Made by a program: the position numbers and the translations under genes
The notes under the pieces: model-generated
Told to the model about the DNA's origin: nothing
Database searches by the model: none
What the model saw: the letters and a program-made list of their open reading frames with translations, nothing else
Shown here: one piece after another, positions 11,683 through 23,249 of the stretch
Numbering within the stretch: the stretch's first letter is position 1
How the letters are laid out: every line of letters starts with the position of its first letter
Source of the DNA: Rheum nobile
Taxonomy: Eukaryota; Streptophyta; Magnoliopsida; Caryophyllales; Polygonaceae
Reading direction: 5' to 3'
Length of the DNA stretch: 64,000 nucleotides
Assembly (NCBI GenBank): GCA_027886185.1
Contig: WOAB01000142.1
Coordinates: forward strand, 3,814,001-3,878,000

Positions 11683-13440
11683 ATGGCCGCTTCCAATTCG
11701 GAGTCAAGTTTTGAAGATCGCCCCCCCTTTTCCTTCTCAGCGAGTAGGAAAGCGTCGTGAACGTCATGACTCAGCCCGAACTCGACAGGGCCTTGCAGGT
11801 TGGAGGTTTTCCTAAGGATGCCATCTCTCGCCTCCCCTATCCAAACGAACGGGCCGACTCGAGATGTCCGGGTTGGGTTTGCTTCTATGAATATCCTTTC
11901 AAAATAGGCCATACCTTTCCTTTCTCTGAACTAGTTCAGTCTGTGCTCTCTTTTTTATCCTTAGCCCCTTGCCAAATAATGCCTCATGCCTGGCGTTTGC
12001 TTAAGGTCTTGGACCGTCTGAACAAAGATTTTGCTGCTGGCATAGATTTTAGGGTTTTAGATTATAACTAATGTCTGGGGTCCAAGAGATCATACCCGTA
12101 TAACCTTCGAAGCCGCTCTGACCGCCAACCCTGGGCTTTGAGGTTGAATGTGAACGACCGTGGATGGAAAAAGCGGTTCTTTTTCGTGAACGTTGCGTCG
12201 TTGGGCTTGGGGGGCGATTGTCCGTTCTTGTTGACCGAATGGATGTGGAAAGGTTTGTGTTCTTTCCTGTGCTTGAAGTAGGTCGCGTGGCTTTTAACTT
12301 TGGCTTAAATGTAACTTTTTGCAGATCCTGAGATCGAAGATCCGGAGGAGGATCCTGTTCTAGATTCGAGGACGCAGGCAGTTCTGAAGTTTTCCCAGAT
12401 CGAAAGGTCCTTTGCGAACATCAACATCTTTGCAACCGCTAAAACTCTCCCAGTCGAAGCAAATTCACCGATGTCGTCTTCTTCTAAATGTGGGTTCCTA
12501 CCAAGTCTGCCTTGCCTTGTTTCTCTTATCTACTATCTTTGACTCTGTTTTCGTTGAATGCAGCCTTATCCCGGAGTGAAAGATCTAGCGCTCGTCTTTC
12601 GGCCAAGGATTTGTTGGCGCAGAGGATGCGATCCAAGGCTCCTCCTAAAGGGTGTCCTCCCAAGTCGCTTCCCTCAAAGTCGTCTGGTCATAAGAGGAAA
12701 CTTGTTCGTGCCTTAGAAGACGCGTCGAAAGGCAAGTCTGCGAAGAAGAGCATTGATTTCCCTGAGCTCCTCATCCTGCCAGTACCTGACGATATCGAAG
12801 ACCTCCCTGCTTTGGAGAATTTGGAAATGGCCGCCACGGGCTCTTGGACGGTTTGAACTCAAACTTCCCCTCTGTTTTTTTGTTGTTGCATCTGCTGACT
12901 TGCTGTCTGCGTGGGTAGGTCTTCCAACATCTTAGGTCGAGTCATTTGAAGACGAAGCAGATGTGGGATGTCGCTCAGTCGAAGATCTCCCAAGCTGTGG
13001 ATAGGGCGAAAGAAGCAGAGGCGTCGCTGAAGATGTCAGAGGGTATGCGTCGCGTTGCCGAGACTAACTTGAAGGTTTCTGAGCAATGTGTTAGTGATTT
13101 GGAGGCTCGATTGGAAAATGCCAAGAAGGAGGGCGGTGAGGTTGCCACTGACGTTGGAGCTTACTTCATGCTCAAGGCCAGGATTGAGATGATGGAGGAT
13201 CTTAAGGCCGGTCGTCAAGAGTCGTGGGACCTGGAGAAGGAACATGCTTATCTGGACGAGCAGTTCCCCAACGGTTGCCCCGACGTCGACTTCCTTCAGG
13301 CATGCGGGACCGTTGGAGTCATGGCGGAAGAAGGAAATGAAGTGAGTTCCGGACGAACAGAAACGGCATGCGATCTTGCCCCTGACGCTGCTCTCGATGC
13401 TGCCCCTGACGCTGCCCAAGGTAGAGATGTCAAAGCTTGA
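11683..13440 (+). pseudogene. Antisense ORF of element G1 (putative gypsy-type transposon domain plus coiled coil)
   Basis: A spliced gene-like frame opposite to gag-pol, between pol and the 3' LTR. The N-terminal part (11757-12070) reads 'ELDRALQVGGFPKDAISRL' and 'GWVCFYEYPFKIGHTFPFSE', a domain I know from plant proteins annotated as 'putative gypsy type transposon' (PF04195). Three GT-AG introns are visible: 12253-12324, 12490-12563 and 12851-12918. A Lys-rich stretch follows, then a coiled coil (12946-13250) and an acidic, Ala-rich C-terminus ending at 13440. The frame from ATG 11683 is broken by a shift near a C7 run at 11721, and a TAA interrupts it at about 12069-12071, so this copy is degraded. 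The function of this ORF class is unknown. A matching gene occurs at the same place in element G2. Confidence 0.75.
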
Positions 13441-13536
13441 ATCTCTCATCCCTTGACTTGTTGGTTTGTTTTCTTGGATATTTGGATTGATTGTTTTGGA
13501 AGTCCCACCGTCGTGTGGGCAAACTTTTGCGTTTTG

Positions 13537-13562
13537 GCGACCCGTCCACCATCGCGGGTCGC
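13537..13562. repeat. Stem-loop after the antisense ORF of G1
   Basis: GCGACCC and GGGTCGC form a 7-bp stem (8 with the next G-C) about 100 bp past the antisense ORF stop. A smaller stem (CCCAC/GTGGG, 13505-13519) precedes it. The same hairpin sequence occurs twice in element G2 (38898-38923 and 38986-39011). It may serve as a 3' processing or structural signal; this is inference. Confidence 0.6.
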
Positions 13563-14058
13563 GTGTTTGTAAGACGATGATGATTGGCGTTTTTGCCTTT
13601 TGTTTTTGAATAGCACTCTTTGGTTTCTGGCACCTGTCTGTGTTTGATGTATGTTTGCATGGATGCGTTCTCCGAAAGGAGGCCTGCGTATTGTGTTTGA
13701 GTTTAGTCATGACAGTTGTATATTATTATCCAGGGAGGTAAGCAAATGTGTCTTGCGTTAGGTGTGTAGTTCAAGGCTTCGTGTACCTTATTTTGTAATA
13801 AGGCAGACGGTGTGCCAAAGTGCCTTTGTTGTTCAACTCCCTGTGTGTCGATCGATCGCGTTGTGTAAGTTTGTAAGCGCTTTTGTGTGTCTTGGGTGTA
13901 TCCACTGCTTTGTTTGAGCTTGTTACGCCTGTGTTTGGATGAGACAAAGCGAGGGGTTGCTAAGGAATGGCTGTCGGGGGTGAACCCAACGACCCTCCGA
14001 TATTTAAGTCAGTGAGAAAAGAATGTAATTGATAATCTGACAAATAATAGAAAAGTTT

Positions 14059-16026
14059 TTAGAAATGATACTGCTTTAGGTACGTTGTATTCCAGCTTCT
14101 TGGGATGTCGCGTCCTTTCATGTCTTGCAATCTGTAAGCGCCTTGTCCAACGACGTCTGTGATTAGGTAGGGTCCTTCCCATTGTGGGGCCAGCTTACCA
14201 TCCCTGGGGTTTTTTGTGTTCTGAAATGTCTTCCTCAGTACCCAATCACCCTTTCTGAAAACTCGAACGCAAACGTTTTTATTGTAGCTCCTTGCGACCT
14301 GTTGTTGATATTGGACCATCCTAAGCCTGGCTTTTTCTCTGATATCGTCAATCGTGTCGAGGTTATGCGACAACTCTTCATCGTTCTGCTCCGGGGTCTG
14401 TAGGCCGTATTTGGCTGTAGGGATAAGTATCTCAGCGGGGATGACCGCTTCACATCTGTAAACAAGCGAGAAAGGTGATTGTCCTGTCGCATTCTTTGGT
14501 GTGGTTCTATCGGACCAGAGGATGTATGGGAGTTTGTCTGTTCACTTGCCTTTCACGCCTTCTAGCCTCTTTTTTAGGTTATTGATGATGATTTTGTTAA
14601 TGGACTCTGCATGTCCGTTCGACTGTGGGTATCTGGGGGTGGATGTGACTAAGTTGATGTTCCACTGTTCACAGAAGGCTCTAGTCTTGCGACCGATGAA
14701 TTGGGAGCCATTGTCGCATACGATCTCTGATGGCACGTCGAATTTGCACAAAATGTTTCGTTTGATGAATGAAATGACTTGAGTTTCTTTTACCTCTCGA
14801 TAGGCTTCGGCTTCGATCCATTTGGAGAAGTAATCCGTCATGGCGAGGAAGAAGACGCGTTGCCCCTGTACTGGCGGTAACTTGCCAACAATGTCCATTC
14901 CCCATCTCATGAACGGCCAAGGCGCGAGTGTCGGATGCAGGGGTTCAGACGGTTGGTGTGCGACCGGTGCGTGTCGTTGACAAGCGTCGCATCTCTTGGT
15001 GTATCCCAATGCGTCTGCGTTCATCGTTGGCCAGTAGTATCCCATGCGTCGGGCTTTGCAAGCCAGGCTTCGTCCTCCGGCGTGATTGCCACACTCCCCA
15101 TCGTGCAAAGACTGAAGAAGTTTTTGGGCTTCGACGGGCGCGAGGCACTTCAGTAGTAAGCCTGTGACAGATCGTTTGAAAAGAAAACCCTCTTTCATTT
15201 CGAAGGACAAAGCTTGTACCTTTAGGCGCTTAGACGCAACTTTATCATCCGATAGGGTGCCGTGTACTATCCAGTCGACGAATGGTTTTGTCCAGTCTTT
15301 AGAATCACTTGTCGAATGAGTTTCGGACTCGTCCTGTGTTGTGGCGATGACTTCCTGTAGTTCGTCTTGTTGCCTTGTATCTTTAGCTGTTCTCGATATT
15401 GCGGGTGTCGTGACATGAACTATGGGGATGTTAGGAAACTCTCTTGGGTCTAACGCTGATCCCAGGTTGGCAAGTGCATCTGCTTGTGTATTCAGTTCCC
15501 TTGGCACTTGGCTGATGTCAAACGTCTTGAATTGTGTGATCAACCCTTGAACGATGCTCAAGTAGGCGGCCATTCTATCATCTTTGGCGACGTACGATCC
15601 TTGGACCTGATTCACAATCAGTAATGAGTCGCATATCACTTTTATGTCGTCAATTGTAAGGTCTCGAGCCATGTTGAGGCCAAATATGAGCGCCTCGTAT
15701 TCCACCTCGTTGTTTGTCGCATCCCATTCGCATCTCACGGCTTGGGATATCTTGTCCCCTTGTGGTGATTTGAGTACAACACCCAAACCTGTGCCTCTGA
15801 CGTTTGATGCTCCGTCGGTGTACAAATCCCAAGTACCCTGTGCGTCGGTCGAAAGTAGTTCCGTCGCCTCCTTGATGGCTTCTTGTTCCAGTGTTGGACT
15901 GAAATCTACCACAAAATCTGCCAATGCCTGAGATTTGATAGCTGTTCTGGGTGCATACTCGATCTCGTAACCGCCTAGTTGTACAACCCATTTAGCCATT
16001 CGACCTGTGAACTCAGTTTTCCTCAT
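14059..16026 (-). pseudogene. G1 pol, part 2: RNase H and integrase
   Basis: Following a frameshift relative to the RT part, this frame encodes the second, Tat-type RNase H ('LYTDGASNVRGTGLGVVL', then 'EYEALIFGLNMA' and 'NTQADALANLGSAL'). Next comes the integrase: an HHCC-like zinc finger ending 'CDACQRHAP', then the catalytic core with D in 'MDIVGKLPP', D in 'VCDNGSQF' and E in 'QSNGHAESINK'. A TGA at 14542-14544 replaces a Trp codon that is TGG in element G2, and the C-terminal integrase domain continues past it in frame to 14059 ('GDWVLRKTFQNTK'). In the living family this part makes the integrase that inserts the cDNA. Here it is inactive without readthrough. Confidence 0.85.
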
Positions 16027-17264
16027 GATTCTTTCATGGGATGATTAGTCCTTACAATAATAGTGTGCGATTCAAAGTAAGGTTTTAACTTGTGCGAAGC
16101 CATGACTAATGCCAAAACTAACTTTTCCAACGAAGTGTACCTTGTTTTGGCTGGAAGTAATGATCGACTTACGTAATAAATCGGGGATTGTTTGCCGTCT
16201 TCTTCCCTTACCAAGACGGCACTTACCGATGTATCTGACACGGCCAAATATATGGGCAATGGTTCGTCGTCCTTTGGCTTGGCAAGTAGTAGTGGACTTG
16301 ACAGGTACTTCTTCAGCTCTTGGAATGCCACCTCGTGTTCTATGCCCCACTGGAATGACTTGTTCTTTTTGAGTATGTCGTAGAACGGCTTGCACTTGTC
16401 GGACTACTTTGAAACAAAACGGTTCAGCGTTGCTATTCGTCCCGTTAGTTTTTGAACATCTTTGACGCATCTGGGCGGCTTTAGATTGATAATTGCTTTT
16501 ATTTGCTCGGGGCTTGCTTCGATCCCTCTTTGGGTCACCATATAGCCTAAGAATTTCCCTGAAGAAACTCCGAAAGAACATTTAGTAGGGTTCAATTTCA
16601 TGTTATAGCGTTTTAGTACTTCGAATGCTTCCTTCAAGTGTTCGACATGATCTTCCTTTTGCTTTGACTTGACGAACATGTCATCTATGTAGACCTCCAT
16701 GGTGTCCCCAATCTGGTCTTTGAACATTTTATTCACCAGTCTTTGGTACGTTGCCCCTGCGTTCTTTAGACCGAAGGGCATTACCTTATAGCAGTAGGTT
16801 CCTTGGCTAGTGATGAAGGCTATGTTCTCTTGGTCTTGAGGGTCCATCAGTATCTGGTTATAGCCACTGAATGCATCCATGAAAGAGAGCATTTCGTGGC
16901 CTGCCGTCGCGTCGATCATTGCATCAATGTGTGGTAAAGGGAACGAATCTTTTGGGCATGCTTTGTTGAGATCTTTGAAGTCTATACAGACTCTCCACTT
17001 TCCGTTCTTCTTTTCGACCACCACTACGTTAGCCAGCCACTCGGGATACTCGACTTCCCTAATCTTGCCTGTCTCTAGCAGTTTCTTGACTTCGTCGTCG
17101 ACTATTCTGTTTTGTTCCGCGGTGAACTTTCTGCGTTTCTGTTTGACAGGGGGAAAGCTTGCATCCACATTTAGTTTATGAGTTATGATGTCAGGGGAGA
17201 TACCTACCATGTCTTCATGAGACCACGCAAAACAGTTGGAGTTCGACCGGAGGAATCCTATCAA
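16023..17264 (-). pseudogene. G1 pol, part 1: reverse transcriptase and RNase H
   Basis: The RT domain shows 'VVVEKKNGKWRVCIDFKDLN', 'VMPFGLKNAGATYQRLVN' and the catalytic 'YIDDMFVKS'. A TAG at 16404-16406 ('RFVSK*SDKC') interrupts the frame. The same frame then continues through the connection/RNase H region ('LLAKPKDDEPLPIYLAVSDT') to a TGA at 16023-16025. Comparison with G2 shows one base missing just before this stop ('aaagaatc' against 'agagcaatc'), which explains the switch to the frame of part 2. Without the stop and the lost base, RT and integrase would form one polyprotein. Confidence 0.87.
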
Positions 17265-17492
17265 TCTTTCACGGGTCGCATCGTCGAGATCGGACCCGAT
17301 CCTGACTGTCTGACCTGGCGAGGTAGGGTCGATAGCAACTTCGATTAGCTTTTCTGTTTCTGGCTCAATGTATGTGCTCGACCCTTCCCCATTCTATAAT
17401 TGCTATGCCGTGTTGCTCTCGACTGCTTTCTTCATGGAAGTTACGTAGCACTCCCTAGCGAGCCTTTGCTCTCCTTTGATTTCTTGGACCCC

Positions 17493-18083
17493 CTATTTGG
17501 TTGGGAATTTGATCATTTGATGATAGGTGGAAGGGATTGCCTTCATCGAGTGTATCCAAGGCCTGCCAATGATGCAATTGTAAGGAGATTCACAATCTAT
17601 CACTACGAATTTTACCCGTCGATTAATTCCTCCTGCATAAGTGGTGAGAGTGATCTCGCCGAGCGAGTATCGGACTTCGCCACTGAACCCCACCAAGGGT
17701 AGTCTCCTCTTAGTCACGTCTTCCTCATTGAGGCCCATCTCTTTTAGGGTGTCCAGGGTGATCATGTCGGTGGAACTACCTGTGTCAATTAGTACCCTGC
17801 GTACAAGACAATTTCCAATGGACAAGGATATTACCAGACTGTCATGATGCTCTGCCCATCCACTGGCGTCGGTCTCATCGAAAGTGATTGTGGGCAGGTC
17901 ACTTGTCTTCTTAGGCCTTGGCTCAGAGGGTGAGGGTACATTGCCTATGCTCTGTTTGGCGTGGCGCTTTGCCGCAGAGTATGAGATCCCGCATATATCG
18001 GATCCACCTGAAATGGAGTTGACAATCTTGGCAGGTATAGGAGAAGAAGGGCGTTTGTTTTGTACCTCATCTCTTCGTTCCAT
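17493..18083 (-). pseudogene. G1 retropepsin-like protease
   Basis: The aspartic protease motif 'VLIDTGSSTDMITL' is followed by 'PLVGFSGEV' and the flap-side 'CIIGRPWIH', as in Tat/Athila gag-pol polyproteins. The upstream part of the same region, in a shifted frame (18083-18245), encodes a CCHC-like knuckle 'WCNFHGDHGHRTDEC'. It matures the polyprotein in active relatives. It lies between gag and RT on the minus strand. Confidence 0.82.
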
Positions 18084-18398
18084 GGTGTCTTTGGCTCTGT
18101 CCGAAATGACGTCTCGAAGGAGTCCCTACGACAGCAACCTTGCGACCTCTTTTCGCAATGCGACACATTCGTCGGTTCTGTGCCCATGGTCGCCGTGGAA
18201 GTTGCACCACCTTGTCGTGTCTTTCTTGAAATCCGGTTTGTCACTCTTTCATGGCCATCTCACGTCTTTACCATACTTGTCGAACGTTTTAACTAACTCT
18301 GCAATGGAAACACAGAAGTTATACGATTGTACCTTGGGGGGTAGTGAAGGATTTTCCTTCCATTCATGTCCCCTGTCTCGACTGCGATCGTCGCGTCC

Positions 18399-19637
18399 TC
18401 AGGGATATGGCAATGGTCGCCTGTCCTTATGACTGTCAGACGTCGATCTGTGACTGACTCGATCCGGACTTGGTTCGGCCCTAAAGGGTTCCTCGTCCTC
18501 TTCCAACCTAACCTGAGCCATTGTCTTGGCCTGGACGTCTTCGAAGGTTCGGCAGGGGTACTTCGTCAATTCTCGATATAACTCACTGCCTCGAACCAGA
18601 CCCCGTCGAAAGGCTTCGATGGATGTAGGGACATCGCAATGGGGTATGACGACCTTTTCCTTATTGTACCTGTTAAGATAAGTGCACATAGGTTCGTTAT
18701 TCTTTTGGACAACACGGTATAGATCGCTAGATTGCTTTTCTAGCCTTTGACTACTAGCGAATTGAATTTTAAAAGCATTGACTAATTCTGCGAAGGATGT
18801 GATCGATCCTTGTGGCAGATGCATGAACCAAGTAAGCGCCGGCCCTGCGAGGGAGGTGCCGAAACTTTTACACATAACCGCCTCGCGATTGGTCCTGGAG
18901 ACGGAAATTGTCATGAGCTTTTGCTTGTAGAGGGAGATGTGGTCATCTGGATCGCTTGTCCCATCATAACTGGTCATGCTGGGGAGATGAAACTTCTTCG
19001 AGATCTCTACCCGTGCGATATCATCCACGAAGGGAGATTCCTCGAAGCCATCCAGTGCTTCTTTCTCGATGGGTTGGAGAACGCCCGAGATCTTTGCAAG
19101 ACGCTCGTCGAAAGACTTCATATGCTCGCTAATAGCCTGTTGAATGAGCGTCTGGATGTTCAGCGTAGCCGCGACCTGTGGGTTGTTTACTCGGATCCCT
19201 TCGGAGCCGGTAAGAGAAACATTATTAGTCATAACGAGGTTAACACGAGAAGTTTTAGGAATACCAGTCGTATGGGTTTGGTTTCGCCCGTTTGTTGGCG
19301 TTATGACCACAACATCCATATCCAGTCGAGTCCGGATCCCGTCGAGGTCGATTGAACGCCTGCTTTCGGGTGGTGTGGACGCAGCAGATTGGACCTGCGC
19401 TCTAAGAAATTCATTTTTATTAGTCAAACGATTAATTGCAGTAACAGAAGTAGCCTAGATCGACTTGTTAGTCCGACGCTGATCGGCTAACTCTTCTTGT
19501 AGTGACGACAGGGTTAGCGCCATTTGACGGATCTGCTCTTGAGTAGAAGCCTCCGCTGTGACGGCAATGGCGTCGTTAGCGGCTGCTCCCTGGATTGGTC
19601 CATCTCTGGAAGTGCTAGAAGGAGCGTCGTTCACCAT
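18399..19637 (-). pseudogene. G1 gag
   Basis: The gag frame begins with ATG at 19637 and contains the retrotransposon gag core 'DPDDHISLYKQKLM', 'VMCKSFGTSLAGPALTWF' and 'YLNRYNKEKVVIPHCD'. A TAG at 19455-19457 splits the frame after 60 codons, with the same frame resuming directly. A coiled-coil-like N-terminus ('MALTLSSLQEELADQRR') precedes the core. A frame change near 18400 separates it from the zinc knuckle and protease. It is inactive as it stands. Confidence 0.85.
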
Positions 19638-19683
19638 CTTGGATGATTCTTGATGAAGCTTTTGAATGCGAATCGGCTAACGG

Positions 19684-19699
19684 CCCCACGATGGCGCCA
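19684..19699 (-). other. Primer-binding site of G1
   Basis: Just inside the 5' LTR (minus strand) stands TGGCGCCATCGTGGGG, of the TGGCGCC type used by many plant Tat and Athila elements. The priming tRNA was not verified. Confidence 0.7.
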
Positions 19700-19702
19700 A
19701 AT

Positions 19703-20210
19703 TGTTTTGGGCAAAAAGATATCAAACCTAAATTGCCTTCGATGTGGTGCTATTAGTCGAACGAATCAGTTTATAACTTCAAACAAAATAGCAAACCAAG
19801 AATGATGAAATGAAACGGGAATAGTAAAGCTTAGCTGAGACGGATCGCAATGAATCGAGTGAGATTGGGTAATGTCAGACGAACACGTAGAACGATCGAA
19901 TGATCTCTTCCTTAAGAAAACTGTGTGCCGAATTACAATGAGAGTTCGAGAATGCTAGCCAGTTGCATCCATAGAGGTGTGTGTACAATAGATCGATCCT
20001 AATTTATTTAAAATGAGAGGATTTAATGCCAAATTTGAGAGGATCACTCGGTTACTTAATGCCATGATTCTATCCACGATTTCCGCTCTGGACGTTACGA
20101 ATGGAGCTGTTGGTCGCATCAACGGATGAATCTTCCTCTTCTGCACGTTGGGCCGTGATCTTTACTTGCTTCATGGGCCGATCCAATCCTGATAAAAACG
20201 TGGCCCAACA
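19703..20210 (-). repeat. 5' LTR of element G1
   Basis: 508 bp with TG...CA ends, beginning on the minus strand 'tgttgggccacg'. It is flanked outside by TSD TATAA (20211-20215) and inside by the primer-binding site. Confidence 0.92.
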
Positions 20211-20566
20211 TATAACAGTTAACAAATCATGAGGTCGGATAAAAAGTTATATGTCATTGTTAACACTAATGTCGTATGAGCTTTTCATAAATACTCGTCC
20301 TCATGATGGACAGATCGTGGAAAGTGATTTATACCCTTATTTATTCGCAATCACCAAAACCATAATTTCACAACAAAGTTTATAAATTTATATATGTAAC
20401 CCACTTTTTAAAGTATGTAGCATGTATTACATGGTATGTTTGTTGTTGTTAGGGTCAATCACTTCGAATAACAAGACACAATGATATAAAAAATGTGGAT
20501 GCTTCATCCAAGTGTTTTCAATTGCACATAAAATGTGGTTATGCATGTTGAATATGCACGTCCAAC

Positions 20567-21468
20567 CAGGGACAAACCTACGTAGGGACCAACGGGGGAA
20601 CATGCCCCCACTGCAATATATATATATTTTACTTTGCATCGCTTCATACCTGAGACGAGCTTCATCGCTTTCTTTCTCCCTATTCAATGTAATGTTATGT
20701 TCAATTGAATCCATAGTGTATGTGTGTGTGATATGAATAAGGTGTTGAGATTATACAATTTACCTATAAGTTTTTGTTTTCTCTACATACTAAATGAATT
20801 GGATTGGGTGCTTAGAGAAACATCCTATGTTGAAAGTTGACTAACTCAACAATTAGAGTACTAGATGATATTATCTTCAATCTTTATTTTTTAATAAGGG
20901 GTAAATTGAATAGATATAGGATAAAACATATAAAGTTTATGTTCACCAAATATAAAGCATATCCAACCATGCCATGTAATTCAACGAGATAAAATAGAGC
21001 AATCCTAAGTAATATTTAGTTGCCTAAAGCACTGATTATTCAACTAATCTCAACTTATCATTCTTGTTCTAATGGGTATGAAGATAATTTTTATTATGCA
21101 TCTGTTATGTTCACTCAATCTCGCTTAATGTTTAGTTGCCTAAACCACCAATTATTCAACTAGTCTCAGCTTATCATTCTTGTCCCCATGGATATGAAGA
21201 GAATTTTTATTATGCATCTGTTATGTTCACTCAATCTCGCTTAATTCTTGCTTTGTTGATTTTTTTACACCTCATCCTTGCATTGTTGAATCAATGTTTT
21301 GTAATCTTGTATCTTTCATGAGAAACTCTCTTAATTTGCTATTAATAATAATTACATCGGACTTGTCCCGTCATATTAATTGATTAAAAAAATCCATTTA
21401 AGATCATAATTAAAATTGATTTTTGGTTACGCAGGATTTGTGCCCCCACTAGGCTGCGTCCGCCCTTG
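20567..21468. mobile_element. hAT-like non-autonomous element
   Basis: A 902-bp element bounded by a perfect 8-bp duplication CGTCCAAC (20559-20566 and 21469-21476), the hAT signature. Terminal inverted repeats are short and imperfect: left 'cagggacaaacc', right end (complement) 'caagggcggacg'. Subterminal 'tgcccccact' occurs on both sides. It carries no transposase frame. Inside, a segment of about 112 bp is duplicated in tandem (about 21019-21131 and 21132-21243). Confidence 0.85.
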
Positions 21469-21814
21469 CGTCCAACATACATTTTAGTTATGTACATTAA
21501 ATCTGATCATGCATGTTCATCCAGCACATCATACATGGCTGTACATATTCATCCTACACATCAAACCTGAATGTGCATGTTCTTTATGTGGGGAGAGGAA
21601 GAGAAGAGTGAATTTAGGCCATTTTGTAATCTTTAGTAAGAAATGAAAACCAGCATACTAATTTTAAAAAATCTGCAAAGTATCTCCTTTTAGAAAAACT
21701 AATGTAGTCAGACACGATTGCAATATGAGTTTTGTCGATTAAATTTGAGATGTGAGTTTTTTTGTTTTTTAATTAGGTAAAAGTTAGAATGGAAACCATA
21801 AAAGAACTGGTTTC

Positions 21815-22520
21815 TCAATCTATAGCATCCTTTCGGATGAGAATTACAAATTCTAGGCTATTTCTAATGTCTTCCAAGGAACTCTGTTGGACCTTCTTTG
21901 CGATGAAATCGGCCACGACGTTAGTTTCTCGAAAGACGTGAGAAATCTGCACTGAAGAAAATAGTTGTAAAACACACAGGATATCAGAAATTAACATTTC
22001 AATATCCCATGGACAGTGCCAGATTTGATTAAGAACATTCACATTAGTAAGGTTATCGCATTCAAGTTGAATGTTGATAATGACTAATTCATAGGCCTTT
22101 ATCAGGGCATTTCTTACTGTCAATGTTTCTGTTTTTAGCGGGGTTGAGGTACCACATTCATCCCCAAAGAGGAATATTGGTTTACCCATATTGTTCCTAA
22201 AAATGTAGCCAAAACTAGATTCACCATTGGTTTTGGTGGATCCATCTGTGTTTATTTTAATAATATTATCCGGTGGTTTTTTCCATTTCTTTGTTGGTCG
22301 TCTAACAATGTTCGTTCTATGAGTTTTTTGTTTGTCTTCTGCTAAACAGTCAGGGTTTCAGCTCTTCGTCTTATTCCAGTTCTCAATTTGTCTCTTAATG
22401 TAGATTGGTACATCCTTTATGGAGTCGGTATCATCGTTTGTTCTTCCAAAGCTTTGTTGATTTCTATAAAACCAAATGTCCCACCAATAGACCATTAATT
22501 CTATGAATTGTGATCTATCA
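21815..22520 (-). pseudogene. LINE-type RNase H-like domain remnant
   Basis: On the minus strand, after 'VYWWDIWFYRN'-like sequence and broken frames, an RNase H-like domain reads 'IIKINTDGSTKTNGESSFGY', then 'LKTETLTVRNALIKA', 'IQLECDNLTNV' and 'SHVFRETNVVADFIAKK'. This holds the D, E, D and D positions of the RVT_3 family found at the C-terminus of plant non-LTR elements and their domesticated relatives. A stop lies at about 22360, and no reverse transcriptase is left. The region 22520-23250 is AT-rich with no gene that I can recognise. Confidence 0.7.
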
Positions 22521-23249
22521 GTTTTTTATAGAATTTCATCTATAAAACCAAATATCCCACCAAGAGACCATTGAATTTTGTATTTAAACCTGAATAGAAG
22601 ATGAAAAGGTAATTAAAAGAGGAAAACTATCCTTGTAACATGAGATGAAACTATTTAAATTGGTAGAAACTCCGTTGTAAAAATAAAGAGGAAAACTTCA
22701 TAATTGATCTAGGTGGGCTTCTCTGATGTCTTCTGTAAAATGGGCCGGGTCTGGCCCATTAAGGACTAGCTTTGCATGCATTTTGTTTATATAAGTATAA
22801 GTTGAAACATGATTACAATTAGGTCCCCTTATTATTAAAAGTACGTATAACTAAAATGTAAGAACCTCTTTTTTTAAAACATTTTTAACTTTTTGATGAT
22901 GGAGTCAAATTTTCAACAATATGCTATGTAGAATAAACTAATATATGTTTTATCTATTCAGTAATAAGTGTCCTTTTAGTCTTTGATTTTTGTTAAGAAT
23001 TATTTATAATTTTATAATTTTAGATAATAATTAATTAATGAGTTACATGAAATGTTATTAGAAATTGTACAATTTTTTTTTAAATGTAAATTATCTTTTT
23101 TTAGATGGTTATATATGAAATATGTAGTTATTAAATTATAAATTTTAGGAAAAAATATAATATTTTACCTTTAATGATTATATTATTTAACAAGTGTGTC
23201 AAATGTCAAAGTGACAACTATTTCTAAAGAAAATGAGTATTAAATATAC

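Larger units (their letters stand above)
10941..20210 (-). mobile_element. Complete Ty3/gypsy retrotransposon, Tat type (element G1)
   Basis: This 9270-bp element is flanked by TATAA at 10936-10940 and 20211-20215, so the borders are firm. Its LTRs are 10941-11448 and 19703-20210, 508 bp each, with TG...CA ends (the left copy has mutated to TA). Gag and pol run on the minus strand in the order gag, protease, RT, RNase H, second RNase H, integrase. The dual RNase H and an antisense ORF before the 3' LTR point to the Tat/Retand group. Coding frames carry stops and a frameshift. The LTRs differ at about 14 sites by eye, all transitions. Confidence 0.92.

Noticed and set aside
13036..13710. A 224-residue minus-strand frame over the antisense ORF of G1
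   Set aside because: It lies opposite the coiled-coil exon, crosses the stem-loop, and has no counterpart in G2.
14928..15167. Several open frames on the plus strand opposite G1 pol
   Set aside because: They are shadows of the integrase and RNase H frames; no domain resemblance and no conservation as protein in G2.
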